This document shows positions 8,487 to 16,622 of a stretch of DNA of 23,732 bases, one piece after another (the first letter of the stretch is position 1; the number at the start of each line of letters is the position of its first letter). The notes beneath the pieces were generated by a model. It was not told where the DNA came from, ran no database searches, and saw only the letters and a program-made list of their open reading frames with translations. This stretch comes from an uncultured Eubacterium sp. (GTDB taxonomy: Bacteria > Bacillota > Clostridia > Lachnospirales > Lachnospiraceae). Where the stretch lies: positions 1 through 23,732 of the forward strand of contig CAUCXT010000038.1 of NCBI GenBank assembly GCA_958446835.1. Direction: 5' to 3'. The translations under genes were made by a program, and so were the position numbers.

Positions 8487-10944
8487 CTGACTCCTCCAGC
8501 TTTCCACCATCATCCTGTTGCTGTTCTACATTGCCCGTGCTGACGAACAGGTTGGCATTTCCTTTTATAAATCCATGCATCTCACCTACAATATTGCCCT
8601 CTACCTGACCGCTCACAATTCCATCTACACGTATAAGTCCGGTTGTCTTTTCCATCTTAATAGGAATCGATACGGCAAACGAAGTCTTTTCAATAACCTT
8701 CTCGCCAAGCAGGAGAATCTGTGGCAGTGCAAACATTACTATAATAATAGAGATAATTGTACCACGTCCAAGGCACTGACCGATTCCGCAGATAGCGCCA
8801 TCCGATGACATCTGACCGATAAGTATTCCCGCTATTGCAAGCATCGTACCCGATGTCACAATCGTAGGGAAAGCAAAGTTCATAGTCTCTATGATAGCCT
8901 GCTCCTTGCTCATCTTATCCTTAAGCTCCATATAACGTCCCGAAATGACAATCGCATAGTCGATATTCGCACCCATCTGAATGGAGCTTACAATCAGGTA
9001 GCTCATAAAGAACAATGGCTTATTCTGAATCGCCGGGAATGAGAAGTTAATCCAGATGGCACCCTGTATTACAAGGATAAGAAGCACAGGCATTCCCGCA
9101 GACTTGAATGTGAACAGGAGCACCACAAGCACCGCAAGAATCGACACAACATTTACTACTGTGTTATCGACCTGGAATGTCTTGTATAAATCATACTGGC
9201 TCATCGATTCTCCCGGAATGAGCACCTCGTCCTCCGGGTAATACACTCCCGCCATATCATGCATTCTGTCAAGGAAAGCAAATGTCTCATCGCCCTCCTC
9301 CGGAAGGTTAAGATATACAAGAATACGGCTGTAATTTTCACCCTGCAGCTGATCTTTTGCAACCTTCATAAGCGTGTGTGCATTCTCGAGCGTGTCCATC
9401 AGGTCATCATCAAGCGTCACATATCCCTCGTCAACCTCATCGTAGAGGAACATTATCATGTCAATGAGCGGTACGCTGTAGTTCGACAGACCGTTCACAA
9501 GCTTCGCATAGTTCTCATCGTTCACGGCATAAGCCATGTACAGAAGCTCCGCGACCTCATAATCAAGCTCTAAAAGCTCCGAAAATTCCCTTATGGTTAA
9601 CTTATCCGCAAGCATATATCCGTCCATCGCCTCCGTATTGGCAAGACCCATGCACGAATCTACCTCTTCGCACGCCTCAAGGTCAGCTATAAGCTTAGCC
9701 TCCTTATCATAGCTTCCAGCCGGTACCGTGAGTGCAACCATGTTGGAGGCACCGAAGCTCTCATCAATCATCTCATCGACAAGCTGCGAATCGCTCTGTA
9801 TAGGTGTCTCAATCGTAGAGTAACCATATACATAAGGACATTTTGATGAAACCAAATATGCAACTACAATCAATGCCACAAAGATGACAGGCATGACGAA
9901 TCTTGTCTTATATGCAAATTTTCCCACAAAAGGAATCTTAGGAATAAAGCTTTTATGCTTAGTCTTATCCATAAGCTTTCCGAAAAGCATCAAAAGCCCC
10001 GGCATAAGAAGGAATACCGAAAGAAGGCTTAAAAATATGGCTCTTATAAGGCACAGTGCCATATCTCTTCCTATTCCGAACTGCATGAACATCATGGCCA
10101 CAAGACCACCTATGGTGGTTAATGAACTTGAAGCAATCTCAGGAATAGCTTTGCTGAGAGCCACTATATCTGCCTCTCTGATAGGAAGCTTCCCATGCTC
10201 CTCCTTATATCTGTTACAGAAGATAATCGCGTAGTCAATAGAGAGTGCAAGCTGTAAAACAACGGTAACGGAATTGGAGACAAAGGAGATGGTTCCCATT
10301 ATAAAATTCGTTCCGTTGGTTATGAGCATTGAAGCGACAAACGTAAGAAGAAGCACCGGAACCTCCGCCCATGTCTGTGATGTGAGCAGAAGCACCGTCA
10401 CAACTATGATTGCGACAAGAACCGTTATGACAGACATTTCACTCTCTATCTGTTCTGCCGAGGCATCACCCATCGTGGTCGACACATATATATCATAACC
10501 GGACAGCTTATCCTCAAGCTCCGACAGCGCCTCAAGCGCCCTGTCATCTGTCTCAGGATAATTGAACGTCACGTCATAGAGTGCGGAAAAATTATTGTAG
10601 TGCTCACTCGTATCATCGAACGTAAGCATTACAACAGAATCCATATCCTCAATCATATCCGATATCTCACACGCCGTCTCGTAGGTGATATTGGTAACCA
10701 TAATCTTAGCCGAACCGTAGGTGATAAATTCATCCTCCATTCTGCTAAGACCCTTGCTCGTTTCCGTGGAATCGGGCAGATATGCCGAAAGTGCATTCTC
10801 AACCTTAACCCAGTTGCTTGAAACCAAGGAAAAAATAATCGCAATACCAAATATAAGGAAGAAAAGATTTCTCTTATCAACTATAAATGTCGCTACCTTG
10901 ACCATGAAGCTGGCATCATCCTTTTCCTTCATCTTCTTGCTCAT
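8464..10944 (-). CDS. MMPL/RND-family exporter with glycine-octad cytoplasmic tail
   Basis: This is a 12-helix transporter of the RND superfamily, MMPL type (PF03176), which uses the proton motive force to move lipids or other hydrophobic cargo out of the membrane. Residue 27-43 is the first helix, followed by a large outer loop to about 170 and a five-helix bundle. The second half repeats this plan after a helix near 350. The paired core motifs LSIDYAIIFCNRY (near 234-246) and MGANIDYAIVISGRY in the second half carry the Asp-Tyr pair expected for proton relay. The start at 10944 is chosen because GGAG is 7 nt upstream; the ATG two codons earlier is too close to it. The last 64 residues are unusual: three consecutive eight-residue units (VDGIVSGQ, VEGNIVGE, MHGFIKGN), then an acidic end. 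It is the first gene of a unit with the surface protein and pgeF. Confidence 0.9.
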   Translation of the reverse strand: MSKKMKEKDDASFMVKVATFIVDKRNLFFLIFGIAIIFSLVSSNWVKVENALSAYLPDSTETSKGLSRMEDEFITYGSAKIMVTNITYETACEISDMIEDMDSVVMLTFDDTSEHYNNFSALYDVTFNYPETDDRALEALSELEDKLSGYDIYVSTTMGDASAEQIESEMSVITVLVAIIVVTVLLLTSQTWAEVPVLLLTFVASMLITNGTNFIMGTISFVSNSVTVVLQLALSIDYAIIFCNRYKEEHGKLPIREADIVALSKAIPEIASSSLTTIGGLVAMMFMQFGIGRDMALCLIRAIFLSLLSVFLLMPGLLMLFGKLMDKTKHKSFIPKIPFVGKFAYKTRFVMPVIFVALIVVAYLVSSKCPYVYGYSTIETPIQSDSQLVDEMIDESFGASNMVALTVPAGSYDKEAKLIADLEACEEVDSCMGLANTEAMDGYMLADKLTIREFSELLELDYEVAELLYMAYAVNDENYAKLVNGLSNYSVPLIDMIMFLYDEVDEGYVTLDDDLMDTLENAHTLMKVAKDQLQGENYSRILVYLNLPEEGDETFAFLDRMHDMAGVYYPEDEVLIPGESMSQYDLYKTFQVDNTVVNVVSILAVLVVLLFTFKSAGMPVLLILVIQGAIWINFSFPAIQNKPLFFMSYLIVSSIQMGANIDYAIVISGRYMELKDKMSKEQAIIETMNFAFPTIVTSGTMLAIAGILIGQMSSDGAICGIGQCLGRGTIISIIIVMFALPQILLLGEKVIEKTSFAVSIPIKMEKTTGLIRVDGIVSGQVEGNIVGEMHGFIKGNANLFVSTGNVEQQQDDGGKLEESDENEENK

Positions 10945-10967
10945 CTTCATTCTCCTTTATGTACTGT

Positions 10968-10992
10968 ATTTTCAATTTAGCCTATTGAAAAT
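10968..10992. promoter_or_regulatory. Candidate operator: perfect 9-bp inverted repeat
   Basis: Arms ATTTTCAAT (10968-10976) and ATTGAAAAT (10984-10992) are perfectly complementary around a 7-bp spacer. On the minus strand the element begins immediately after the -10 and covers the predicted transcription start. This is a typical site for a dimeric repressor such as a TetR-family protein. No regulator gene is present in the window. Confidence 0.6.
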
Positions 10993-11022
10993 ATTATAAT
11001 CCCTCTTTCATTAATATTACAA
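10993..11022 (-). promoter_or_regulatory. Candidate sigma-A promoter of the MMPL-surface protein-pgeF unit
   Basis: On the minus strand a TTGTAA -35 (11017-11022), an 18-bp spacer and a consensus TATAAT -10 (10993-10998) lie about 50 nt before the MMPL start. The preceding gene yraN ends in a terminator, so this promoter should be the main one for the three genes. Confidence 0.65.
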
Positions 11023-11076
11023 ATTAAAAAACAATAAACAGATTGTTAAGAAGCTGATTTACAACCCCTCTAAAAG

Positions 11077-11101
11077 CAAAAAGGAGCCACAAATGGCTCC
11101 T
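11077..11101 (-). terminator. Intrinsic terminator of the lepB-yraN unit, overlapping the yraN stop codon
   Basis: An 8-bp perfect stem (AGGAGCCA 11082-11089 with TGGCTCCT 11094-11101, loop of 4) is followed on the minus strand by a TTTTTGCTTTT run. The yraN stop codon TAG (11100-11102) lies inside the stem. Confidence 0.88.
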
Positions 11102-11459
11102 ATCTGCTCAAATCAAATGCATTTTCAATATGCTCAATTCTTCCATCACCATATATTCCTATAACATCGAACCGGCACATTTTTTCGTCATCATAATGTT
11201 GCATTGCAAAATGAAGAGAGGCAGCTCTTCCAAGCCTTCTTCTCTTAGCATATCCCACCGCCTCGAACGGTGAACCATATTCATCGTTACTGCGGTATTT
11301 TACCTCACAGTACACCAAAACATTCTCAGGGCTCTCGGCAATAACATCAATCTCCCCAAGCTTATTCTTATAATTCCGCTGTAATATTTTATACCCCTTA
11401 TCTACCAGATATTCGCATGCCGCACTCTCATATCTGCTGCCTATACCCCTTGTATTCAA
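11100..11459 (-). CDS. yraN: YraN/UPF0102 family putative nuclease
   Basis: The 119-residue protein belongs to the UPF0102 family, small proteins with a PD-(D/E)XK nuclease fold. A DNA or Holliday junction role has been suggested, but no secure function is established. The fold's core is visible: GEIDVIAE (35-42), the LVYCEVKYR strand (48-56) with E52 and K54, and FEAVGYAKRRRL (65-76), which is the family signature. The start is TTG at 11459, with GGAGG 10 nt upstream. No in-frame ATG lies nearby, and the N-terminus MNTRGIGSRYESAACEYL is a normal start for this family. It is the last gene of the unit and follows MATE by 48 nt. In Firmicutes yraN is often beside rbgA-rnhB, as here apart from intervening genes. 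Confidence 0.93.
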   Translation of the reverse strand: MNTRGIGSRYESAACEYLVDKGYKILQRNYKNKLGEIDVIAESPENVLVYCEVKYRSNDEYGSPFEAVGYAKRRRLGRAASLHFAMQHYDDEKMCRFDVIGIYGDGRIEHIENAFDLSR

Positions 11460-11507
11460 AAATACTTCTCCTCCATATTCTTCAATGCAATCAGCCCTAA
11501 TAGATTT

Positions 11508-12851
11508 TTACAGTTCCCCTCGCCCCAGCTTTCTCATGTTCCGCACCAGAAGCGGAACCTCTAACAGGAGCATGAATACCCAGCCCCAGAAGTTTGACCA
11601 CGCAAGAGCATAAAAGCCTTTGCCCATCATGCTGATAAGAATATGTGCTGCAATGACGCGCACTCCCATGTTGGTTATCGTACTGATAAGCGTAACCTTA
11701 AGGTCTCCCATTCCCCTGAAGAAGCCCTGTACAATATTCGTCATTGCCGGCATTATGTACATAAAAGCGATAATCCTCAGATATGATACTCCAAGTGCTA
11801 CAACCTCCGCACTGTCCTCAGTGACAAACATTTTCATAAGCGGTGTAGCTGCAAAAAATACAATGAAGCTCACTGCAACGGAGAAAACCAGCTCCATTAT
11901 TATGCCGCAGCGGTATCCCTTCTTGACGCGTTCCACATCGCCCGCGCCGCGATTCTGCGCAATAAATGTTGTCGTTGCATGTGCTATATTGCCCTCCGGC
12001 GACAAAACGAAATCGTCAATGCGGTTTATCGCTGTGAATGCTGCAATAAAGGCAACTCCCTGAACATTTATGATTGCCTGAACAAGAATTTTTCCAAGCT
12101 GTACGCACATCTGCTGAAGTGCACTCGTAATGCCATAGGAAAACGTCTTCCAGAGTATTCTTCTCTCAAATACGCGCCATTTCTTCCCAAGACACAGCAC
12201 CGGTACTTTGAGCTTCACATAGATTCCGCAGCACACACAGCAGAGTGCCTCCGAAAGAACGGTCGCCACCGCACTTCCCATAACTCCAAGCTTAAGCGTA
12301 ACCACAAACAGTAAGTCTCCTGCCACATTCAGGAATGCACTTATGACAAGAAAATACAGCGGTGTCTTACTATCCCCAAGTGCTCTTAGCGTGTTGGCAA
12401 GGAAATTATATACAAACGTAAAGATAAGTCCTAAAAATACAACCCTTAGATAAATTGCTGCACTTCCTATAATCTCCTCAGGCGAATTAATTAACTTTAA
12501 TATCGGAACTGCAAAGACTATCATCAAAAAAGCTATCAAAAGTGAAAAACCAAGACCACCTATAAGTGTTGTGCTTATCTGCTTTTCAAGATTTTTCATA
12601 TCTTTAGCACCGTACAGAGTGCTCATAAGTATACCTGCGCCCATGCACATACCGCTGATAAAAAGAATTGCCATATTCATTATAGGTCCGGCAGTTCCGA
12701 CCGCAGCCAAAGCATCATCGCCAACGAATTTTCCGACAATTATTGAATCAGTTGCATTGTATAAAATCTGAAATAAATTTCCAAGTATAAGTGGTATTGC
12801 AAATGCTGTCATCTGTGGCAGTATTCTGCCTTTTGTCATATCCCTTGCCAT
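11508..12851 (-). CDS. MATE family cation-coupled efflux transporter
   Basis: A 447-residue, 12-helix multidrug and toxin extrusion protein that would export cationic compounds or metabolites in exchange for Na+ or H+. The N-terminal half contains IPLILGNLFQILYNATDSII and VGKFVGDDALAAVGTAGPI, close to the MATE signature. The second half repeats the plan (AFTAINRIDDF, IVQGFFRGMGDLKVTL). The ATG at 12851 has an AGAGG site about 8 nt upstream. It starts 12 nt after ylqH, so it is co-transcribed. A transporter is not part of this cluster in Bacillus, so it is probably a lineage-specific addition. The substrate cannot be told from sequence. Confidence 0.93.
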   Translation of the reverse strand: MARDMTKGRILPQMTAFAIPLILGNLFQILYNATDSIIVGKFVGDDALAAVGTAGPIMNMAILFISGMCMGAGILMSTLYGAKDMKNLEKQISTTLIGGLGFSLLIAFLMIVFAVPILKLINSPEEIIGSAAIYLRVVFLGLIFTFVYNFLANTLRALGDSKTPLYFLVISAFLNVAGDLLFVVTLKLGVMGSAVATVLSEALCCVCCGIYVKLKVPVLCLGKKWRVFERRILWKTFSYGITSALQQMCVQLGKILVQAIINVQGVAFIAAFTAINRIDDFVLSPEGNIAHATTTFIAQNRGAGDVERVKKGYRCGIIMELVFSVAVSFIVFFAATPLMKMFVTEDSAEVVALGVSYLRIIAFMYIMPAMTNIVQGFFRGMGDLKVTLISTITNMGVRVIAAHILISMMGKGFYALAWSNFWGWVFMLLLEVPLLVRNMRKLGRGEL

Positions 12852-12863
12852 AACTTTTTCCTC

Positions 12864-13166
12864 TTACTGCTTCTTTTTCGTTGAATTAAGTTTCCCCTTT
12901 ATCTTATCCATATTGTCAACAAAAATCAATATATCAGCTACCACCTTATATAGCTCCGGCGGGATGGTATCCCCTATCTCAAGCCTCATAAGCGTATCGG
13001 ACAGCTCCCCGTCCTCATAGAGCGGAACCTCGTTTTCCTGTGCCGTCTTAATAATCTTATCAGCCACATATCCTCTTCCGGCAGCCACAATCGTCGGAGC
13101 CGTAGTCCCCGGTTCATATGTGAGTGCTACCGCCTGTCTGTTTCGAAAATCATTCTTATCTTCCAT
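12864..13166 (-). CDS. ylqH: YlqH/FlhX: free-standing FlhB cytoplasmic-domain homologue
   Basis: This 100-residue soluble protein matches only the C-terminal cytoplasmic domain of FlhB/EscU, the export-gate component of flagellar and type III secretion. The segment RQAVALTYEPG (8-18 region), then APTIVAAGRGYVADKI, VPLYED and GDTIPPELYKVVADIL, aligns with the known FlhB pattern just after its self-cleavage motif. The membrane domain and the NPTH cleavage sequence are absent: RNRQ stands where NPTH would be. I choose the second ATG (13166), because GGAG lies 6-7 nt before it; the first ATG at 13178 is too close to GGA. It sits 32 nt after ylqG, as in B. subtilis. Its function outside the flagellum is unknown. 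Confidence 0.9.
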   Translation of the reverse strand: MEDKNDFRNRQAVALTYEPGTTAPTIVAAGRGYVADKIIKTAQENEVPLYEDGELSDTLMRLEIGDTIPPELYKVVADILIFVDNMDKIKGKLNSTKKKQ

Positions 13167-13198
13167 ACCAAGCTCCATTCCGAAGATATTCTATAATA

Positions 13199-14854
13199 TT
13201 ATGCCTTCATGTCAAATCTGAAACGCCGCACATCACTCACCGGCAATGCAGGAGCAATCACTTCCTTCTCAAAATCAAAGCTTGTACCGTCCTTCTCTGA
13301 TACACTGACAGATGCATTATATCCATCCTCATTCAGCTTCTTTGTAAGCTGTTCCATATTAGCCTCAAGGAAATCAAGCACGCTCTCATCCTCCACCTTG
13401 AAGTTGGTTGATACACTGCTGCCCTTAAGAGTCACATATATGTCAAGTGCCCCAAGGTGTTCCATATCAAGATGGAGAAACGCCTTAACCGTGTCATCCT
13501 CGCCGCATTTCTGCTTATTCCTGCGGTACACATACAGCTCGCCCTCACCGTGCTCACCGATATTTTTTATTGGAACCTGCACTGCTGCCATGAACTGATT
13601 CATGTTATTTAAAAATTCCATATTATTACTCATCTGGGATGCCACATTCGAAAGTGCCGCATTCTGATTAGATGCCGCATATTCAGAGATAGAGCTTAAC
13701 TTGTCAAGCGTCTTTGCAATATGCTCCTTAACCGACTCGTTATCCACCACATCCATCATTTTCATGCTTAAGCTGTCACGCACAAGTTCATTTAATAGAC
13801 GCGAAACTTTGTCTCCCTTTAAAGCTGTGTGAAGCTTGCCCTTTAACAAGGGTTCACTTTCAAACTCCTCCACCAGCCTGGCAAACTCATTCATAAATCT
13901 AGCCAGATTATCTGTATTCAGAAACGCATCAGAGAGCTTAAGTCCCCTGCCTGTAGCCGCATTGTAGTTGTCAACCATGCCTGTGGCCACATTCTTCACA
14001 TCGTTCATAAGCTTCTTCTGGGCAGTATCGGCTTGCTCATCTGCCGTTCCGCCGGACTGCTGTATCTGTGCTCCTCCATCAGTCTGCTGTGTCTGTGCGC
14101 CTGTTTTCGCGCTTTCCTTCGAATTGTCTTCCACAGCGCCATTCCCTGTGAGAAGTTCATCCCCTGCAAGAAGCTCCACCACATCGGATAAAGTTTTTCC
14201 TGAATCAACCGATTCAAAAAGCTTCTCTCCAAGTGCAGCCATGTCCGTCTGCATAGCTCCGTTGTATTCTTTATAATTCTGGTAGGATTTAAGGCTGTCA
14301 TCCGTGACCTCAATCCCCATCCTTTTTAATGTGATTATATCACCAATCTCGGCATCGCTATGGGCGGACAGCTCCTTAGCCATATCAAGAAGTGCGTCCC
14401 TGCCGATAGGCATTCCGTTTCTCATAAGCTCCAACACCATCTCGCGGTTTCTGAGCGTAGGCATGATTCCCGCCGCCTTAAGCGACTTGTTAATCATAGC
14501 CGTCTCAAGTGCCGTAGCCTGCATCGTGACAGCCTTTAAGACAATGCTCTCACCCTTATTATCCTGAATGACAAAGCTCGCCCTGTCGCCGATATTGTAG
14601 GCTGTGCTGTTGAGCAGGCTTGCCGTGAATGACTGTCCTCCGTCAAGCGTTATCGTCACCTGTTCGCCGCTCACATCCGTGATATTCCCTGAAAACGTAT
14701 CACCGTTTGCCAGCGAACGAAGTATGGTAAGCGCCGTGTTCCCCTGCTCGGAACCGTTTACAGTGACCGTAGGCTGTGTACTGTGTATATTCGGGTGCAC
14801 ATTTATATTAATCGATGTATTTCCGTTTGCCATCTGTCCCAGATTGATATTCAT
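13199..14854 (-). CDS. ylqG: YlqG: FliK-like (flagellar hook-length control) domain protein
   Basis: A 551-residue cytoplasmic protein with no signal peptide. The C-terminal part (about 440-525) resembles the FliK C-terminal domain that binds FlhB, with GELYVYRRNK, VKAFLHLDMEHLGALDIYV and TNFKVEDESVLDFLEANM. A Thr/Gly/Gln-rich, probably disordered linker lies near residues 230-275. The N-terminal third contains an OB-like beta stretch (GNITDVSGEQVTITLDGGQ). The ATG at 14854 follows GGAGG by 6 nt. It lies between rnhB and ylqH exactly as ylqG does in B. subtilis. Partnership with YlqH, mimicking FliK-FlhB, is inferred from domain matching. No flagellar gene is seen in the window. Confidence 0.85.
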   Translation of the reverse strand: MNINLGQMANGNTSININVHPNIHSTQPTVTVNGSEQGNTALTILRSLANGDTFSGNITDVSGEQVTITLDGGQSFTASLLNSTAYNIGDRASFVIQDNKGESIVLKAVTMQATALETAMINKSLKAAGIMPTLRNREMVLELMRNGMPIGRDALLDMAKELSAHSDAEIGDIITLKRMGIEVTDDSLKSYQNYKEYNGAMQTDMAALGEKLFESVDSGKTLSDVVELLAGDELLTGNGAVEDNSKESAKTGAQTQQTDGGAQIQQSGGTADEQADTAQKKLMNDVKNVATGMVDNYNAATGRGLKLSDAFLNTDNLARFMNEFARLVEEFESEPLLKGKLHTALKGDKVSRLLNELVRDSLSMKMMDVVDNESVKEHIAKTLDKLSSISEYAASNQNAALSNVASQMSNNMEFLNNMNQFMAAVQVPIKNIGEHGEGELYVYRRNKQKCGEDDTVKAFLHLDMEHLGALDIYVTLKGSSVSTNFKVEDESVLDFLEANMEQLTKKLNEDGYNASVSVSEKDGTSFDFEKEVIAPALPVSDVRRFRFDMKA

Positions 14855-14884
14855 AGCACGCCTCCAATTTTACATTATCAGACT

Positions 14885-14914
14885 ATTATATTTTGTATTA
14901 TTCCTCTTCAACAA
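14885..14914 (-). promoter_or_regulatory. Possible internal promoter before ylqG
   Basis: On the minus strand TTGTTG (14909-14914), 18 bp and a consensus TATAAT (14885-14890) overlap the last codons of rnhB and lie about 30 nt before ylqG. This would allow ylqG-ylqH-MATE-yraN to be expressed apart from rbgA-rnhB. The region is AT-rich, so chance matches are possible. Confidence 0.4.
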
Positions 14915-15665
14915 AATTCTTTATGAAGGTTCTTCTATGTATCGGGCATGGACCAAGCTTTTTGATTGCCTCAATATGTGTCTTAGAGCCATATCCCTTA
15001 TTTGACGCAAAGCCGTATTCAGGGTACAGCTTATCATACTCATACATAAGTCTGTCCCTCGTAACCTTCGCTATTATGCTCGCGGAGGCTATCGAAAGGC
15101 TCTTCGCATCGCCCTTTATAATAGAAATCTGCTTCATTGTAAGCTCAGGGATAATCACAGCGTCATTTAAAAGGATATCCGGCTGCGGCGTAAGCTGTGA
15201 CACCGCCTCACGCATTGCCTCATAGTCCGCCTGCAGAATATTTATCTCGTCAATCCTTTCCGGTGAGGCGATTCCGACACCTACGCTCACCGCCTCCCTC
15301 ATTATGACATCATAGAGCTCCTCCCTCTTTTTTTCAGAGAGCTGCTTCGAATCATTCACATAGAGAAGTCTGGCATCCTTAGGAAGTATGACCGCAGCCG
15401 CCACAACCGGTCCTGCAAGAGGTCCGCGTCCAGCCTCGTCAATACCGCATATATTTGAAAACATACTGTATTCCTTCTCAAAGGAGAGCATGTTCTCAAC
15501 GCGCACCCTCTCAGCCTCTAACATGTCAAGCTGCTTCTGATACTTTGCGACAAGCTTAATAATCCCTGCCTTATCCAACTGTCCATACTCTGCTATCAGC
15601 TGTCTTACAGTATTTTCATCGGCATTTTCAAATTTATTTTTAACCGCACTGATTTTTTCTTCCAT
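14898..15665 (-). CDS. rnhB: Ribonuclease HII
   Basis: RNase HII removes ribonucleotides misincorporated in DNA and RNA of RNA-DNA hybrids. The 255-residue form has an N-terminal substrate-binding extension of about 70 residues, as in Bacillus RnhB. The catalytic domain follows with CGIDEAGRGPLAGPVVAAAV (D76, E77), NDSKQLS, LLNDAV (D168) and KGDAKSLSIASASIIAKVTRD (D186). I place the start at the ATG 15665, which has GGAG 6 nt upstream. A longer reading to 15698 adds eleven residues (MRRLFCRAEFF) without family support. It follows rbgA by 56 nt in the conserved rbgA-rnhB order. Confidence 0.96.
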   Translation of the reverse strand: MEEKISAVKNKFENADENTVRQLIAEYGQLDKAGIIKLVAKYQKQLDMLEAERVRVENMLSFEKEYSMFSNICGIDEAGRGPLAGPVVAAAVILPKDARLLYVNDSKQLSEKKREELYDVIMREAVSVGVGIASPERIDEINILQADYEAMREAVSQLTPQPDILLNDAVIIPELTMKQISIIKGDAKSLSIASASIIAKVTRDRLMYEYDKLYPEYGFASNKGYGSKTHIEAIKKLGPCPIHRRTFIKNFVEEE

Positions 15666-15721
15666 AAAAAACTCCGCCCGGCAGAATAATCTGCGCAATC
15701 ATTCTGTCATATCTGTTTATT

Positions 15722-16570
15722 TTATACCTGCTCAGGTCTTTCAAGAGACACCCTGCCTAACTTTCCGCTTCTGAAATCGTCAAAAAGAAGCTTTATCGCC
15801 TTCTCCTCATCCGGCTCCCCGCCCTTTTTGAGGCATGCCCTGGCAATCGCGATGTCCGCCAGCACCTCATGCGGCTCCTTGTTCTCATCGACACTGTATC
15901 TCTCTGCAAGTCTCCCCGAATAATTTTCACGCATGAACTTGATAAGCTCGTAGGAGAGCTCTGTCATGTTAATAATCTGGTCATTTATTGAGCCGACAAG
16001 CGCCAGTCTCACACCGACCTGCTCATCGGAAAACTTAGGCCACAGTATTCCCGGCGTATCCAGAAGCTCAACATTCTTGTTAAGCCTTATCCACTGCTTG
16101 CCCTTGGTGACACCCGGCATATTTCCGGTCTTGGCACAGTTGCGCCCCGCATAGGCATTAATAAAGGTCGACTTACCCACGTTCGGAATACCGACAACCA
16201 TTGCCCTTATCGGTCTGTTTAATATGCCTCTCTTCCTGTCGCGCTCAATCTTCTCCTTGCACGCCTCATTGATTACGCCCTGAATAGACTTAAGTCCACT
16301 GCCGTTCTTGGCATTTATCTTGACCGCATGGATTCCCTTGTTCTTAAAATATTCAACCCACGCATCGTTTACCTTCTCATCCGCAAGGTCATGCTTATTG
16401 AGAAGTATAAGGCGCGCCTTGTTCTTTCCAAGCTCATCTATATCCGGATTGCGGCTCGACAGCGGAAGTCTCGCATCCACCAGCTCAATAACCAAATCAA
16501 TAAGCTTGATATCCTCCTGCATCATTCTCTTTGCCTTGGTCATGTGACCCGGATACCACTGTATATTCAT
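15722..16570 (-). CDS. rbgA: Ribosome biogenesis GTPase RbgA (YlqF)
   Basis: RbgA is a circularly permuted GTPase required for late 50S subunit assembly. The permutation is plain: G4 (LLNKHD, 56-61) comes before G1 (GIPNVGKST, 127-135), with G2 near MPGVTKG (151-157) and G3 DTPGI (171-175). The N-terminal WYPGHM (5-10) is the family signature, and the C-terminal helical domain binds RNA. The ATG at 16570 follows GGAGGT at short spacing. It stands between lepB and rnhB, and downstream of rplS in the order known from B. subtilis. Nearby rplS, rpsP, rimM and trmD make this a ribosome-assembly neighbourhood. Confidence 0.97.
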   Translation of the reverse strand: MNIQWYPGHMTKAKRMMQEDIKLIDLVIELVDARLPLSSRNPDIDELGKNKARLILLNKHDLADEKVNDAWVEYFKNKGIHAVKINAKNGSGLKSIQGVINEACKEKIERDRKRGILNRPIRAMVVGIPNVGKSTFINAYAGRNCAKTGNMPGVTKGKQWIRLNKNVELLDTPGILWPKFSDEQVGVRLALVGSINDQIINMTELSYELIKFMRENYSGRLAERYSVDENKEPHEVLADIAIARACLKKGGEPDEEKAIKLLFDDFRSGKLGRVSLERPEQV

Positions 16571-16622
16571 TCATACCTCCGATTTTTCTTATATTTATAT
16601 ATTCTTAATGTAATTTACTATC

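Noticed and set aside
8487..8513. Upstream ATGs extending the surface protein by nine residues (MMVESWRSQ)
   Set aside because: They lack a ribosome binding site, whereas the ATG at 8486 has GGAGG 6 nt upstream and gives a proper signal peptide.
11460..11477. Six-codon leader ORF (MEEKYF) ending at the yraN start
   Set aside because: It contains the yraN ribosome binding site and is too short to support as a gene; most likely chance.
13968..14313. Overlapping frames on both strands opposite or within ylqG
   Set aside because: They are out-of-frame readings of the low-complexity Gln/Gly/Thr linker of ylqG and match nothing.
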